Source: Comamonadaceae bacterium (lineage in GTDB: Bacteria > Pseudomonadota > Gammaproteobacteria > Burkholderiales > Burkholderiaceae_C). Taken from it: a stretch of DNA of 34,070 bases. The stretch is from positions 1-34,070 of the forward strand of contig CANFVA010000013.1 in NCBI GenBank assembly GCA_947450255.1, given 5' to 3'. Shown here in pieces: positions 27,396 to 34,070 of this stretch. Position 1 is the first letter of the stretch; every line of letters starts with the position of its first letter. The notes beneath the pieces are model-generated. The model had not been told where the DNA came from. It saw only the letters and a list, made by a program, of their open reading frames with translations, and did no database searches. A program made the position numbers and the translations under genes.

Positions 27396-27808
27396 TTTCG
27401 GCTCCAACGAAGTAGGTAATAGAGTAAGGGTCAATGGATCGCGCAAGCATGATAAACAATAAACTTCGGATCGCAAAATTTGGCGGGTGCTCGCACTGCC
27501 ATCCAGGCCTAGAGTTGCATCGCGCAGTTTGTACACCGCGAAGGTGTCAGTACGCCGGCAGGTCGACTAACGCCACGCCATTCTTAGGTAGCCCTTGGCC
27601 ATGGCGAATTTTTGGCCCTCAAGTGCCCGGGATGTGGGGCCAATGGTTGGCGCGCATTTGGGTAGTGTCGGAGCAAGCCTTGCCGTACCGTGCAATCGTC
27701 TTGCCTCGGCCGAATGCGTTTTATTGTTCATCTTTTGTTGGCCGTTGGGCCCGATCGGGGGGTGGAAGTACAAAGTCCATCGCTGGTATCGGTGTACTCT
27801 CAGGCCGT
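27396..27808. other. 413-bp intergenic region between the divergent carbonic anhydrase-like gene and tapT
   Basis: Both strands contain open frames here (for example the upstream extension of the tapT frame), but their translations show no family pattern and are poor candidates. Apart from the promoter-like sequence near 27449-27476 I see no repeat, RNA gene or strong hairpin. The GC-rich codon-like look of the right part could mean a decayed gene, but I cannot identify one. Confidence 0.4.
27449..27476 (-). promoter_or_regulatory. Probable promoter of the carbonic anhydrase-like gene
   Basis: On the minus strand TTGCGA (27476-27471) is followed after 16 bp by TATCAT (27454-27449), a five-of-six match to the -10 consensus. 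Transcription would start near 27442, leaving about 47 nt before the ATG at 27395 with its GGAG site. Confidence 0.45.
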
Positions 27809-28567
27809 ATGACTGATGACTCTATGGCGCCGCACGCGGTAGCCCGTTTGCGCGCAGCGCGCTTGGCCCGCAGTTCTAAACCGTTCCTGGCCCGGGGCGG
27901 TGTCAAGGGCGCGCGTTGCCCTGCCTGCCGCCTGGTGCCTAGCCACTGTATGTGTGCGCTGCGTACGCAGTTGGCCACGCGCGCTGGCGTGTGTCTGTTA
28001 ATGGGCGATATTGAAGCCCTAAAGCCAAGCAATACAGGCTGGTTGGTCGCCGACACCGTTACCGATACGTTTGCGTTTGCGTGGACGCGTACCGAGGTCG
28101 ATCCTGGCTTAGTTACCTTGCTGGCGGACTCGCAGTGGCAGCCTTATGTGGTATTCCCCGCAGAATATGCGGCGCCTGCGCGCGTGGTTCCGCAGTTGGC
28201 AGCAAAGGCATTGGTGGCCGGAGCAGTCCCGCGGCCGCTATTTATATTATTGGATGGTACCTGGGCCGAGGCGCGCAAGATGTTCAGAAAAAGCCCCTAT
28301 CTCGACCGTTTTCCGGTATTGAGTTTGGAGCCAAACCAAGCTTCCAACTACCAGTTGCGTCGCTCGCGGCGCGATGATCATTTTTGTACCAGTGAAGTAG
28401 CCGCCTTGTGCTTGCAGTTGGCGGATGAAACGCGGGCAGCAACCGTGTTGAATGCCTACTTAGACATTTATAGCCACCATTATTTACGTGCCAAGCAGCA
28501 GTTACCGGTGGAACCGGGGGGCATGGCGTATCTGCGCTGGCACGAATCGCTGCAGCTGGCTTGGTAA
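27809..28567 (+). CDS. tapT: DTW-domain tRNA-uridine aminocarboxypropyltransferase (TapT-like)
   Basis: The DTW family includes E. coli TapT (YfiP), which adds the acp group from SAM to U47 of tRNA. This 252-residue product has the Cys cluster C37-x2-C40 and C47-x-C49, LKPSNTGWLV (71-80), the signature LLDGTWAEARKM (147-158) and a late CTSEVAAL (193-200). The start at 27809 is chosen because the frame upstream shows no conservation; ATG at 27824 is also possible. The first 35 residues are basic. Neighbours give no functional link, so specificity for U47 is inferred from family membership. Confidence 0.83.
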   Translation: MTDDSMAPHAVARLRAARLARSSKPFLARGGVKGARCPACRLVPSHCMCALRTQLATRAGVCLLMGDIEALKPSNTGWLVADTVTDTFAFAWTRTEVDPGLVTLLADSQWQPYVVFPAEYAAPARVVPQLAAKALVAGAVPRPLFILLDGTWAEARKMFRKSPYLDRFPVLSLEPNQASNYQLRRSRRDDHFCTSEVAALCLQLADETRAATVLNAYLDIYSHHYLRAKQQLPVEPGGMAYLRWHESLQLAW

Positions 28568-28695
28568 AGCCCAATGCGACCAGCACCGCTTTCCAGGTCC
28601 GTTTGTACGCGCATCAGCGCTGGGCCCCGGGTTATGGGTGCTGATTTAATAGGGGGCCGGACGAGCTTCGCTTCGCCTACCATAGTAGGCCCCAT

Positions 28696-28720
28696 GCGTT
28701 GCGCAGCGCGCAATGCTTTA
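28696..28720 (+). terminator. Possible terminator after tapT
   Basis: GCGTTGCGC and GCGCAATGC pair with one weak position around AGC, and TTTATT follows. It lies about 130 bp after the tapT stop and 37 bp before the next start. A second small hairpin (GCCTAC-CATA-GTAGGC, 28675-28690) precedes it. Confidence 0.35.
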
Positions 28721-28756
28721 TTCACCTTAGACGCCCTTAAATGGCCCAACCCGCTT

Positions 28757-29302
28757 ATGCGTATACCCGACTGGACACCCGAACAAAAATCCCAACCCGA
28801 GGACCTGGTCCAGGCTATTTTGGCGCGGCGTGGCGGCACGCTCATCAATTTGGATAAAGCTTTGTTATGGAGCGAACCGCTGGCACGGGGATGGAATGTC
28901 TATCTCAAAGCGGTGCGCACCGAGTTGCCGACCAGCCGCAAATTGCGTGAGCTGGGTATTTGCACCGTCGCCTTGTTAACGGGGGCAGACTATGAATACC
29001 ACCACCACGCTCCGGATTTTTTGTCCGCGGGGGGAAGCCAGGCCGAACTGGACGCCCTGCGGGAATTTGTAGACACCAAGCCGCGCGGCGACCCGACCAG
29101 TGGGGCTTTGGGGAAGGTCGAAAAACTGGTGATTCAGTATGCAGCCCAGATGACACTGGATGTGAAGGTCAGCGATGCCGTGTTTGACGCGCTGCGCCAG
29201 CATTTCGATACCACGCAGATCGTGGAAATTACCAGCGCGATTGCCACCTACAACATGGTCGCACGCGTCCTGGTCGCCCTGCAGATTAGCCCGGAGGCAT
29301 AA
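28757..29302 (+). CDS. Carboxymuconolactone decarboxylase family protein
   Basis: This 181-residue, mostly helical protein is of the CMD/AhpD-like superfamily. The core is LRELGICTVALLTGADYEYHHHAP, with E80-x3-H84 matching the conserved Glu/His of the PcaC-like branch. The CxxC pair that gives AhpD its peroxidase activity is absent. The ATG at 28757 (MRIPDWTPEQ) fits the family N-terminus but lacks a ribosome-binding site; the frame is open upstream to 28574 without similarity. Its substrate is unknown; no other beta-ketoadipate genes are present, so a role in protocatechuate breakdown is not implied. Confidence 0.8.
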   Translation: MRIPDWTPEQKSQPEDLVQAILARRGGTLINLDKALLWSEPLARGWNVYLKAVRTELPTSRKLRELGICTVALLTGADYEYHHHAPDFLSAGGSQAELDALREFVDTKPRGDPTSGALGKVEKLVIQYAAQMTLDVKVSDAVFDALRQHFDTTQIVEITSAIATYNMVARVLVALQISPEA

Positions 29303-29306
29303 GCCG

Positions 29307-29329
29307 GCGAAGGCGCCGCAAGCCTTCGC
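29307..29329. terminator. Hairpin between convergent CMD-family and Bug genes
   Basis: GCGAAGGC and GCCTTCGC form a perfect 8-bp stem around GCCGCAA. It occupies most of the 36-bp gap between two convergent stop codons. There is no T-run on either side, so termination would be weak or need Rho. Confidence 0.45.
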
Positions 29330-29338
29330 GTCCTGACG

Positions 29339-30322
29339 TTAATCGGCCTGGATGTTGTTGTCCTTCACCACTTTGGCCCAGATATTCATTTGTCGATCAA
29401 TAAAAGCGCGTGCTGCTTCGGGGGTGCCGCCGACCACGTCAATGCCTTGCGCGTCCAGCCGCTTGGCGGTGTCGGGCATGCGCATGACTTTATTGATTTC
29501 TTCGTTCATGCGTTTGATGATTTCCGGGGGCGTCTTGGCAGGGGCGAGCACGGCCCACCAGGCCGGCGCGTCAAATCCGGCAAAACCGCTCTCGGCCAGG
29601 GTGGGTACATCGGGCAGGTCAGGGGACCGTTTGGACGTCGTCACCACCAGCGGGCGCATGCGCTTGCTGTCCACGTGGGGCTTGACCAAAAATACCGAGC
29701 CAATCGCTAGCGGAACATGGCCTGCTACCGCATCGTTCATCAAAGGGCCGCCGCCCTTATAAGGGATATGTTGAAAGTCCAGCCCGGCGCTCTTGCCCAG
29801 CAATTCCATGGCCAGATGGCCCAAGCTGCCGGAGCCGATGGTTCCGTAGCTGACGCCTTTTTTGGTTTTTGCGGCGGCCACGACATCGGCAAAAGTTTTG
29901 AATTCGGAAGCGCTATTTGTCGCCAATACCATGGGTGCAGTGCCAATTAGCACGACCGGGGCCAGGTCTTTGCGCGCGTCAAAGGTCAAATTGGGCATCA
30001 GACTGGGATTGACGCCATGCGTGTCAAAGACCACCGCAAAGGTATAGCCGTCAGGCGGGGCCGCTGCGACCGCGGCCGTGCCGATAGCACCAGAGGCGCC
30101 GCCTTTGTTTTCCACAATGATGCTTTGGCCTAGCTGGTGGGACAGAGGCTGCTCCAATAGACGCGCCACTTGGTCTACTGAACCGCCGGGCGGAAAGACG
30201 GCGACCAATTTGATCACTTGCTTGCTGGGCCAGGCTTGCGCCAGTGCGGTTTGGGCGCAGGCCAGCGTCAGGGCCGCTGCCAGGGTCAGCAGGGGGGCGA
30301 GGGTGCAAATTTTCTTTTTCAT
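29339..30322 (-). CDS. Tripartite tricarboxylate transporter substrate-binding protein (Bug/TctC family)
   Basis: This is a 327-residue periplasmic binding protein of the Bug family, which is greatly expanded in Burkholderiales. It has a Sec signal (MKKKICTLAPLLTLAAALTL, cleavage near ALAQA at about 29) and then WPSKQVIKLVAVFPPGGSVDQVAR, the usual start of the mature protein. VENKGGASGAIGTAAVAAAPPDGYT and YGTIGSGSLGHLAMELL are also characteristic. Ligands in the family are mostly carboxylates; this one cannot be predicted. No TctA/TctB membrane genes are adjacent, so it is an orphan receptor here. Confidence 0.93.
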   Translation of the reverse strand: MKKKICTLAPLLTLAAALTLACAQTALAQAWPSKQVIKLVAVFPPGGSVDQVARLLEQPLSHQLGQSIIVENKGGASGAIGTAAVAAAPPDGYTFAVVFDTHGVNPSLMPNLTFDARKDLAPVVLIGTAPMVLATNSASEFKTFADVVAAAKTKKGVSYGTIGSGSLGHLAMELLGKSAGLDFQHIPYKGGGPLMNDAVAGHVPLAIGSVFLVKPHVDSKRMRPLVVTTSKRSPDLPDVPTLAESGFAGFDAPAWWAVLAPAKTPPEIIKRMNEEINKVMRMPDTAKRLDAQGIDVVGGTPEAARAFIDRQMNIWAKVVKDNNIQAD

Positions 30323-30469
30323 CGTTACGTCCTCAAGAATTTAGGCTGTGCAAGCCAGAGCATAAGTCCCCAGCCATGGCCCTGGCCTTGGGGTTAACGC
30401 CAAGCGACGCAAGTGGCTAGCGCCCAGGCCGAACGCGCCAGGCGCATGCTCCTGCGCCACCAGCAGCGC

Positions 30470-30496
30470 GCCCCGGCCCCGGTAAGGCGGGCCGGG
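30470..30496. terminator. Strong GC hairpin after the cupin gene
   Basis: CCCCGGCCC (30470-30478) and GGGCCGGGG (30488-30496) form a perfect 9-bp stem around CGGTAAGGC. It lies 29 bp beyond the stop of the minus-strand cupin gene. There is no T-run. It could stop transcription with Rho or protect the mRNA 3' end. The remainder of the 200-bp gap to the Bug gene shows nothing else. Confidence 0.4.
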
Positions 30497-30524
30497 GAGA
30501 ACCTGTAGGTGGGCGGGAGAAGCC

Positions 30525-30908
30525 TCAGAAGTGGTAGGCAATTTGGCTGAAATCGGCGACCGCGAACACGTAAAGAATCAGCAGTTCCTCTGGCGCCGCA
30601 TTGTTGATCTGGTGTTGCGCGTTCCCGGGTATGAACAGCATCCTGCCCGGATCGACCGGGTGTACCACACCGTCTATGGTCACCGTGCCGCGCCCCGACA
30701 GGGTGAAATAGGTCTCCGGCTGCGCATGGCGATGCGGCTCAAGCGATTCGCCCTGCCGCAGCCGCACTACGCCCATGGTGATGTCGTTGGGGCAAGCTGA
30801 GGCATGCCCTAGCAACTCCTTCCACTGCGCCTTGCCTCGGATGGCCCTTTGATCAGGCGGCCAGCTGGTCCATTCCAGATCGTCCAGGTGTTGGGAGGCT
30901 GTTGGCAT
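30525..30908 (-). CDS. Cupin-domain protein
   Basis: This small single-domain cupin of 127 residues has a full metal site. Motif 1 gives H59, H61 and E65 (PHRHAQPETYFTLSG), and motif 2 gives H99 (IPGNAQHQINN). It has no signal peptide. Such proteins are dioxygenases, isomerases, lyases or sensors, and the sequence does not decide between them. It diverges from the large FAD/GcvT fusion gene over about 200 bp, which suggests shared control. Confidence 0.85.
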   Translation of the reverse strand: MPTASQHLDDLEWTSWPPDQRAIRGKAQWKELLGHASACPNDITMGVVRLRQGESLEPHRHAQPETYFTLSGRGTVTIDGVVHPVDPGRMLFIPGNAQHQINNAAPEELLILYVFAVADFSQIAYHF

Positions 30909-30951
30909 GAGAATGTGCGAAAGTTGGAGGGGGCGTTGGCATTGTAGGCAG

Positions 30952-30974
30952 CGGGCCTAGGTGCCTCAGGCCCG
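30952..30974. repeat. 7-bp inverted repeat in the cupin/GcvT-fusion divergent region
   Basis: CGGGCCT and AGGCCCG flank AGGTGCCTC. The dyad lies 43 bp before the cupin start and about 130 bp before the fusion gene, where an operator for divergent genes could sit. A hairpin in the cupin leader is an equally good reading. Confidence 0.35.
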
Positions 30975-31106
30975 GCGCCGCCAGCTGCTTGCCGATATTG
31001 TGAAAACGCCTGTCGCAATTGCATCGGTGCGGTGCGCCGCGTTCAATACACTGTCGCATTGCCCGGGCGACCCCCATTTCTCATTTCTGTAGGAGCAAGC
31101 GCACAC

Positions 31107-33671
31107 ATGGCCCAATTTCCTGAACGCGCCAAAGTGGTCATCATCGGCCAAGGCGGCATCGTCGGCGCCTCGGTGGCGCACCATCTGATCGAACGTGGCT
31201 GGGACAACATCGTCGGCATCGACAAGTCCGCCATTCCCACCGACGTGGGCTCCACCGCGCATGCGTCTGATTTTTGCTTCAACACCATGCACGATCAGAT
31301 GACCATCTTCACCACCAAGTACAGCATCGACTTTTACGAGAAGATGGGGCGTTACGAACGCGTTGGCGGCCTCGAGGTGGCGCGCGTCGGGGACGACGAG
31401 CGCATGCTCGAGCTCCAACGCCGCGTGGCCTCGGGCAAGGCCTTTGGCAACCGGGTCGAGCTCATCAGCGCAGCTGAGGCCAAAGCCAAAATGCCGCTGC
31501 TGGAAGAGAGCATGGTGCAAGGCGCCCTCTGGGACCCAGATGCCGGTCTGGTCAAACCCCGCTCGCAAATGGTGGCGGGCGAACTGGTGGATGCGGCGGT
31601 TGCGACGGGCAAGCTGCAGTCCTTTGCCAATACGGCTTGTACCGGTTTGCGCATTGAGAGCGGCCGCATCCAGGGCGTGGAAACCACCAAGGGTTTTATC
31701 GCCGCCGACTATGTGGTGGTCTGCGCCGGTCTGTGGGGACGCCTGATTGCCAATATGGCCGGGGAAGACCTGCCCATCATGCCGGTGGACCATCCGCTCA
31801 CCTTCTTTAAACCGTATCTGGAATTTGCAGGCACGGGCAAGGATATTGGCTACCCGCTGCTACGCGACCAGGGTAATTCGGCTTACCTGCGCGATACCGG
31901 AGACCCCAAAACCCCCGAGGGCGGCCAAATCGAATGGGGCTACTACGAAGAGAAAAACCCGCGCATGTGCCACCCGCGTGACTTGCTGGAAAAAGAGCAG
32001 GCGCGCCTTTCGCCTTCGCAGCGCGACTTGGAGCTAGACCAAATCATGGCGCCGCTGGAGCGCGCCATAGAACTCACGCCCATCTTGGCCGAACTGGGCT
32101 ACGACGATAAATATTCCTTTAACGGCCTGTTGCAGGTGACCACCGACGGCAACCCTTCGATCGGTGAATCGTCCAAAGTGCGCGGCCTGTGGTACGCCGA
32201 AGCGGTGTGGGTCAAAGACGCGCCTGGCGTTGGCAAAATCGTCGCCGACTGGATGACCGATGGCTATACCCATATCGACCATGCCCGCATTGACGTGGCC
32301 CGCATCTACCCCTACCAGCAAGACGAGCAATACATCCATGACCGCTGCTACGAGGGCGCCTTCAAGATCTACAACCCGCCGGTGCACAACCGCGAGCCCT
32401 ATAGCGCGGGGCGTGGCATCTTCAAGAGCCCTTTTTACGAGCGTGAAAAAGCGCTGGGCGCTTACTTTATGGAACTATCGGGCTGGGAGCGTGCCCATGG
32501 CTACGCCAGTAACGAGCACTTGCTAGCGGTGTATGGCGATAAAGTCCCGGTGCGCGCCCATGAATGGGATAACCGCCATTTCTGGCGCGTGTCCAATGCC
32601 GAGCACCTGAAAATCAGCGAAGACGTGGGCATGATCAACATCTCCCACTTTGCCGAAATCGATGTCGAAGGCCCCGATGCTGCTGATCTGCTGGAGTACA
32701 TCTGCGTGGCCAAGGTCGGTGGCGACACGCCGGTAGGTAAGGGCGTGTACACCCATTTCCTGGACGCCAAAGGCGGTGTGCGCGCCGACCTGACGGTGTT
32801 GCGCCTGGCGCAAGACCACTACCGCGTGATCGACGGCGCCGATGCCGGCCACCGCGACCTGGTGTGGATACAGCGCATGGCGCAGGACCGGGGCGCAAAG
32901 GTCAAAGTCACCGACACCACCACTGCTTTTGGATGCCTGGGCGTGTGGGGCCCCAACGCCCGCGCCACCATCCAAAAAATTGCTGACGAGCCTGCTGCCT
33001 GGACGCATGAGAACTTTCCCTTTGCGGCGTTTCGCAACCTGAAGATTGCCGGCGTGCCGGTCTTGGCCTTTCGCATTTCGTATGTGGGCGAGCAAGGCTG
33101 GGAGTTGCACTTCAAGTACGAAGACGGCTTGGCCCTGTGGGATGCGTTGTTTGCGCTGGGCGTGACGCCGGTAGGCGTGGAAACTTATGCCAACAGCCGC
33201 CGCATGGAAAAGAGCTTGCGTTTGCAAAACGCCGACCTGCTGACCGAGTACAACCTCATGGAATGCGACCTGGCCCGCCCCAAAGTCAAGGCCGCCGACT
33301 TCCATGGCAAGGCCGCGCACCTTGCCTTTAGGGAGCGCGAACACCAACCGGCCTACCTTTGTACGCTGACCATGACGCACAACATCGACAGCAACGGTGT
33401 AGCTCGCTACCCGCTGGGCAGCTTGCCGGTAATGGACCCTGCGACCGGCCAAACCCTGATCGACAGCCAAGGCCGCCGCTCTTACACCACTAGCATCGCG
33501 TTTGGTCCGACTATTGGCAAGAACATTGCGCTGGCTTATCTGCCCCATGCGTATTGCCAAGTGGGGCGCGAACTACAGGTTCAGTACTTTGACGATGTGT
33601 ATCCGGTCAAGGTAGAAGCGGTCGGCTACAGCGCTTTGTACGACCCGGAGAACGTTAAACCACGTTCCTGA
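31107..33671 (+). CDS. FAD-dependent oxidoreductase fused to GcvT-like folate domain (dimethylglycine/sarcosine dehydrogenase type)
   Basis: The 854-residue product begins with a DAO-type FAD domain: VVIIGQGGIVGASVAHHLIERG (10-31; GxGGxxG dinucleotide fold) and GSTAH (48-52), whose His matches the residue that binds FAD covalently in dimethylglycine dehydrogenases. The C-terminal half (about 450-854) is an aminomethyltransferase/GcvT domain, with NISHFAEIDVEGPDAADLL, GAWGP-like CLGVWGPNAR, and YVGEQGWELH. Such enzymes oxidatively demethylate N-methyl amino acids and pass the C1 unit to tetrahydrofolate. AGGAG lies 11 bp before the ATG at 31107, supporting this start over 31032. The exact substrate is unknown; no betaine or sarcosine genes flank it. 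Confidence 0.88.
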   Translation: MAQFPERAKVVIIGQGGIVGASVAHHLIERGWDNIVGIDKSAIPTDVGSTAHASDFCFNTMHDQMTIFTTKYSIDFYEKMGRYERVGGLEVARVGDDERMLELQRRVASGKAFGNRVELISAAEAKAKMPLLEESMVQGALWDPDAGLVKPRSQMVAGELVDAAVATGKLQSFANTACTGLRIESGRIQGVETTKGFIAADYVVVCAGLWGRLIANMAGEDLPIMPVDHPLTFFKPYLEFAGTGKDIGYPLLRDQGNSAYLRDTGDPKTPEGGQIEWGYYEEKNPRMCHPRDLLEKEQARLSPSQRDLELDQIMAPLERAIELTPILAELGYDDKYSFNGLLQVTTDGNPSIGESSKVRGLWYAEAVWVKDAPGVGKIVADWMTDGYTHIDHARIDVARIYPYQQDEQYIHDRCYEGAFKIYNPPVHNREPYSAGRGIFKSPFYEREKALGAYFMELSGWERAHGYASNEHLLAVYGDKVPVRAHEWDNRHFWRVSNAEHLKISEDVGMINISHFAEIDVEGPDAADLLEYICVAKVGGDTPVGKGVYTHFLDAKGGVRADLTVLRLAQDHYRVIDGADAGHRDLVWIQRMAQDRGAKVKVTDTTTAFGCLGVWGPNARATIQKIADEPAAWTHENFPFAAFRNLKIAGVPVLAFRISYVGEQGWELHFKYEDGLALWDALFALGVTPVGVETYANSRRMEKSLRLQNADLLTEYNLMECDLARPKVKAADFHGKAAHLAFREREHQPAYLCTLTMTHNIDSNGVARYPLGSLPVMDPATGQTLIDSQGRRSYTTSIAFGPTIGKNIALAYLPHAYCQVGRELQVQYFDDVYPVKVEAVGYSALYDPENVKPRS

Positions 33672-33717
33672 GGATAGGGTTCGCCCAAGTGGGCTTGACC
33701 TTGGTGGACGGAGCGAG

Positions 33718-33779
33718 TGGTCGGGGTGAGAGGATTCGAACCTCCGGCCTCTACGTCCCGAACGTAGCGCTTTACCAGA
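33718..33779 (-). tRNA. 3' fragment of tRNA-Pro(CGG), probable element attachment site
   Basis: On the minus strand the sequence contains part of the D-loop (GTCTGGTA), an anticodon arm CTACG-TTCGGGA-CGTAG with anticodon CGG, a T-arm GGAGG-TTCGAAT-CCTCT and the 3' acceptor strand CACCCCG with ACCA. The matching 5' acceptor strand (CGGGGTG) and first D-stem strand are missing; AT-rich sequence takes their place (TTTAAATTA). It cannot make a functional tRNA. Such 3' fragments usually mark the far end of an element integrated in a tRNA gene. From the orientation, the element and the intact tRNA should lie to the right of the window. Confidence 0.8.
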
Positions 33780-33946
33780 CTAATTTAAACCTGCTCGACG
33801 GTTTTCGAGGGCGAAGCGTTGAGCACAAAATGCCAAAGATCTTATTTTCAGCACACGTCAAATAAACGGGTTTTCTGTCTTTTCGGGCTGATACCAAGCG
33901 TAAAAAATAGACACTCAACTTGAATATAGGTGAGTCGGCTCGCGTC

Positions 33947-34070
33947 TCAGGCGGCAATGCTCGCTTGGCGAAACAATGGCGCAAGTGCTGGATTGCTTTT
34001 GAGCTTGACTCCCGCATCCCACAGGTCAACGGCCTGCTGCATGCTGAGCCAGCTCTCAGGCGTTCCACCC
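33947..34070 (-). CDS. higA: HigA-like antitoxin, C-terminal fragment (cut by window edge)
   Basis: The last 40 residues of a minus-strand gene enter from the right edge. They read GGTPESWLSMQQAVDLWDA followed by a polar tail, ending at TGA (33949-33947). The PESWLxMQxxxDLW pattern is that of the C-terminus of HigA-family (XRE helix-turn-helix) antitoxins. In higBA modules the toxin gene lies upstream, so higB would be beyond the window. An overlapping 98-residue frame on the same strand (33772-34068) is out of phase with this pattern and is not a gene. Short length limits certainty. Confidence 0.6.
   Translation of the reverse strand, partial: GGTPESWLSMQQAVDLWDAGVKLKSNPALAPLFRQASIAA

Noticed and set aside
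32523-33560. 345-codon open frame antisense to the FAD/GcvT fusion
   Set aside because: The sense strand encodes clear GcvT motifs over the same bases, and the antisense product is low in structure and unlike any family I know.
33718-33795. Functional tRNA-Pro gene
   Set aside because: The 5' side lacks the strand needed to pair with CACCCCG and also the first D-stem strand, so only a fragment can be supported.
33772-34068. 98-codon open frame at the right edge
   Set aside because: It overlaps the HigA-like tail in a different frame, runs into the tRNA fragment and has no family similarity.
1-34070. CRISPR array, insertion sequence or phage genes
   Set aside because: No spaced direct repeats, transposase or recombinase motifs, or phage structural genes were seen within the window.

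Overview
The window is about 60% GC by eye and is packed with housekeeping genes in an order typical of Burkholderiales, most likely a member of the Comamonadaceae. This rests on family recognition and gene order (DUF721-M23-secA-argJ-DUF815-NUDIX facing yacG-zapD-coaE-pilD-pilC-pilB), not on a database search.

Layout. 1-300: 3' end of purH and a bidirectional terminator. 342-2583 (minus): an operon of a ThiD-like kinase and hemL, divergent from a short rubredoxin gene (2695-2868). 2951-4429 (minus): DNA photolyase, whose start codon lies only 21 bp from that of yqgE. 4451-9050 (plus): yqgE-ruvX-pyrR-pyrB-pyrC'-plsC, mostly overlapping or tightly spaced. The dihydroorotase homologue has lost metal ligands and is probably a structural partner of aspartate carbamoyltransferase. 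9051-9365 (minus): DUF721/DciA-like. 9389-15814 (plus): M23 peptidase, secA, argJ, a DUF815 ATPase and a NUDIX hydrolase. 15821-24673 (minus): ten genes, transcribed rmlB-rmlD-rmlA-rmlC-pilB-pilC-pilD-coaE-zapD-yacG, nearly all overlapping or touching. dTDP-rhamnose synthesis is thereby physically coupled to the type IV pilus assembly genes, then CoA synthesis and cell division factors. 24875-26557 (plus): a TPR-glycosyltransferase-like fusion, divergent from rmlB.

26558-34070 is more accessory in character. It holds a small Tat-type beta-carbonic anhydrase homologue, a DTW-domain tRNA-modifying enzyme, a carboxymuconolactone-decarboxylase-family protein, an orphan Bug/TctC solute-binding protein, a cupin, and a large FAD-oxidoreductase/GcvT fusion of the dimethylglycine/sarcosine dehydrogenase type. 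At the right edge a 3' fragment of tRNA-Pro(CGG), without its 5' acceptor strand, lies next to the C-terminus of a HigA-like antitoxin. This looks like the left boundary of an integrated element that continues beyond the window.

I found no clear undescribed multi-gene defence or biosynthetic system. The best leads are the rml-pil gene array with its TPR-glycosyltransferase neighbour, the tRNA-fragment attachment site, the ThiD-like kinase with altered active-site motifs, and the exported carbonic anhydrase homologue.
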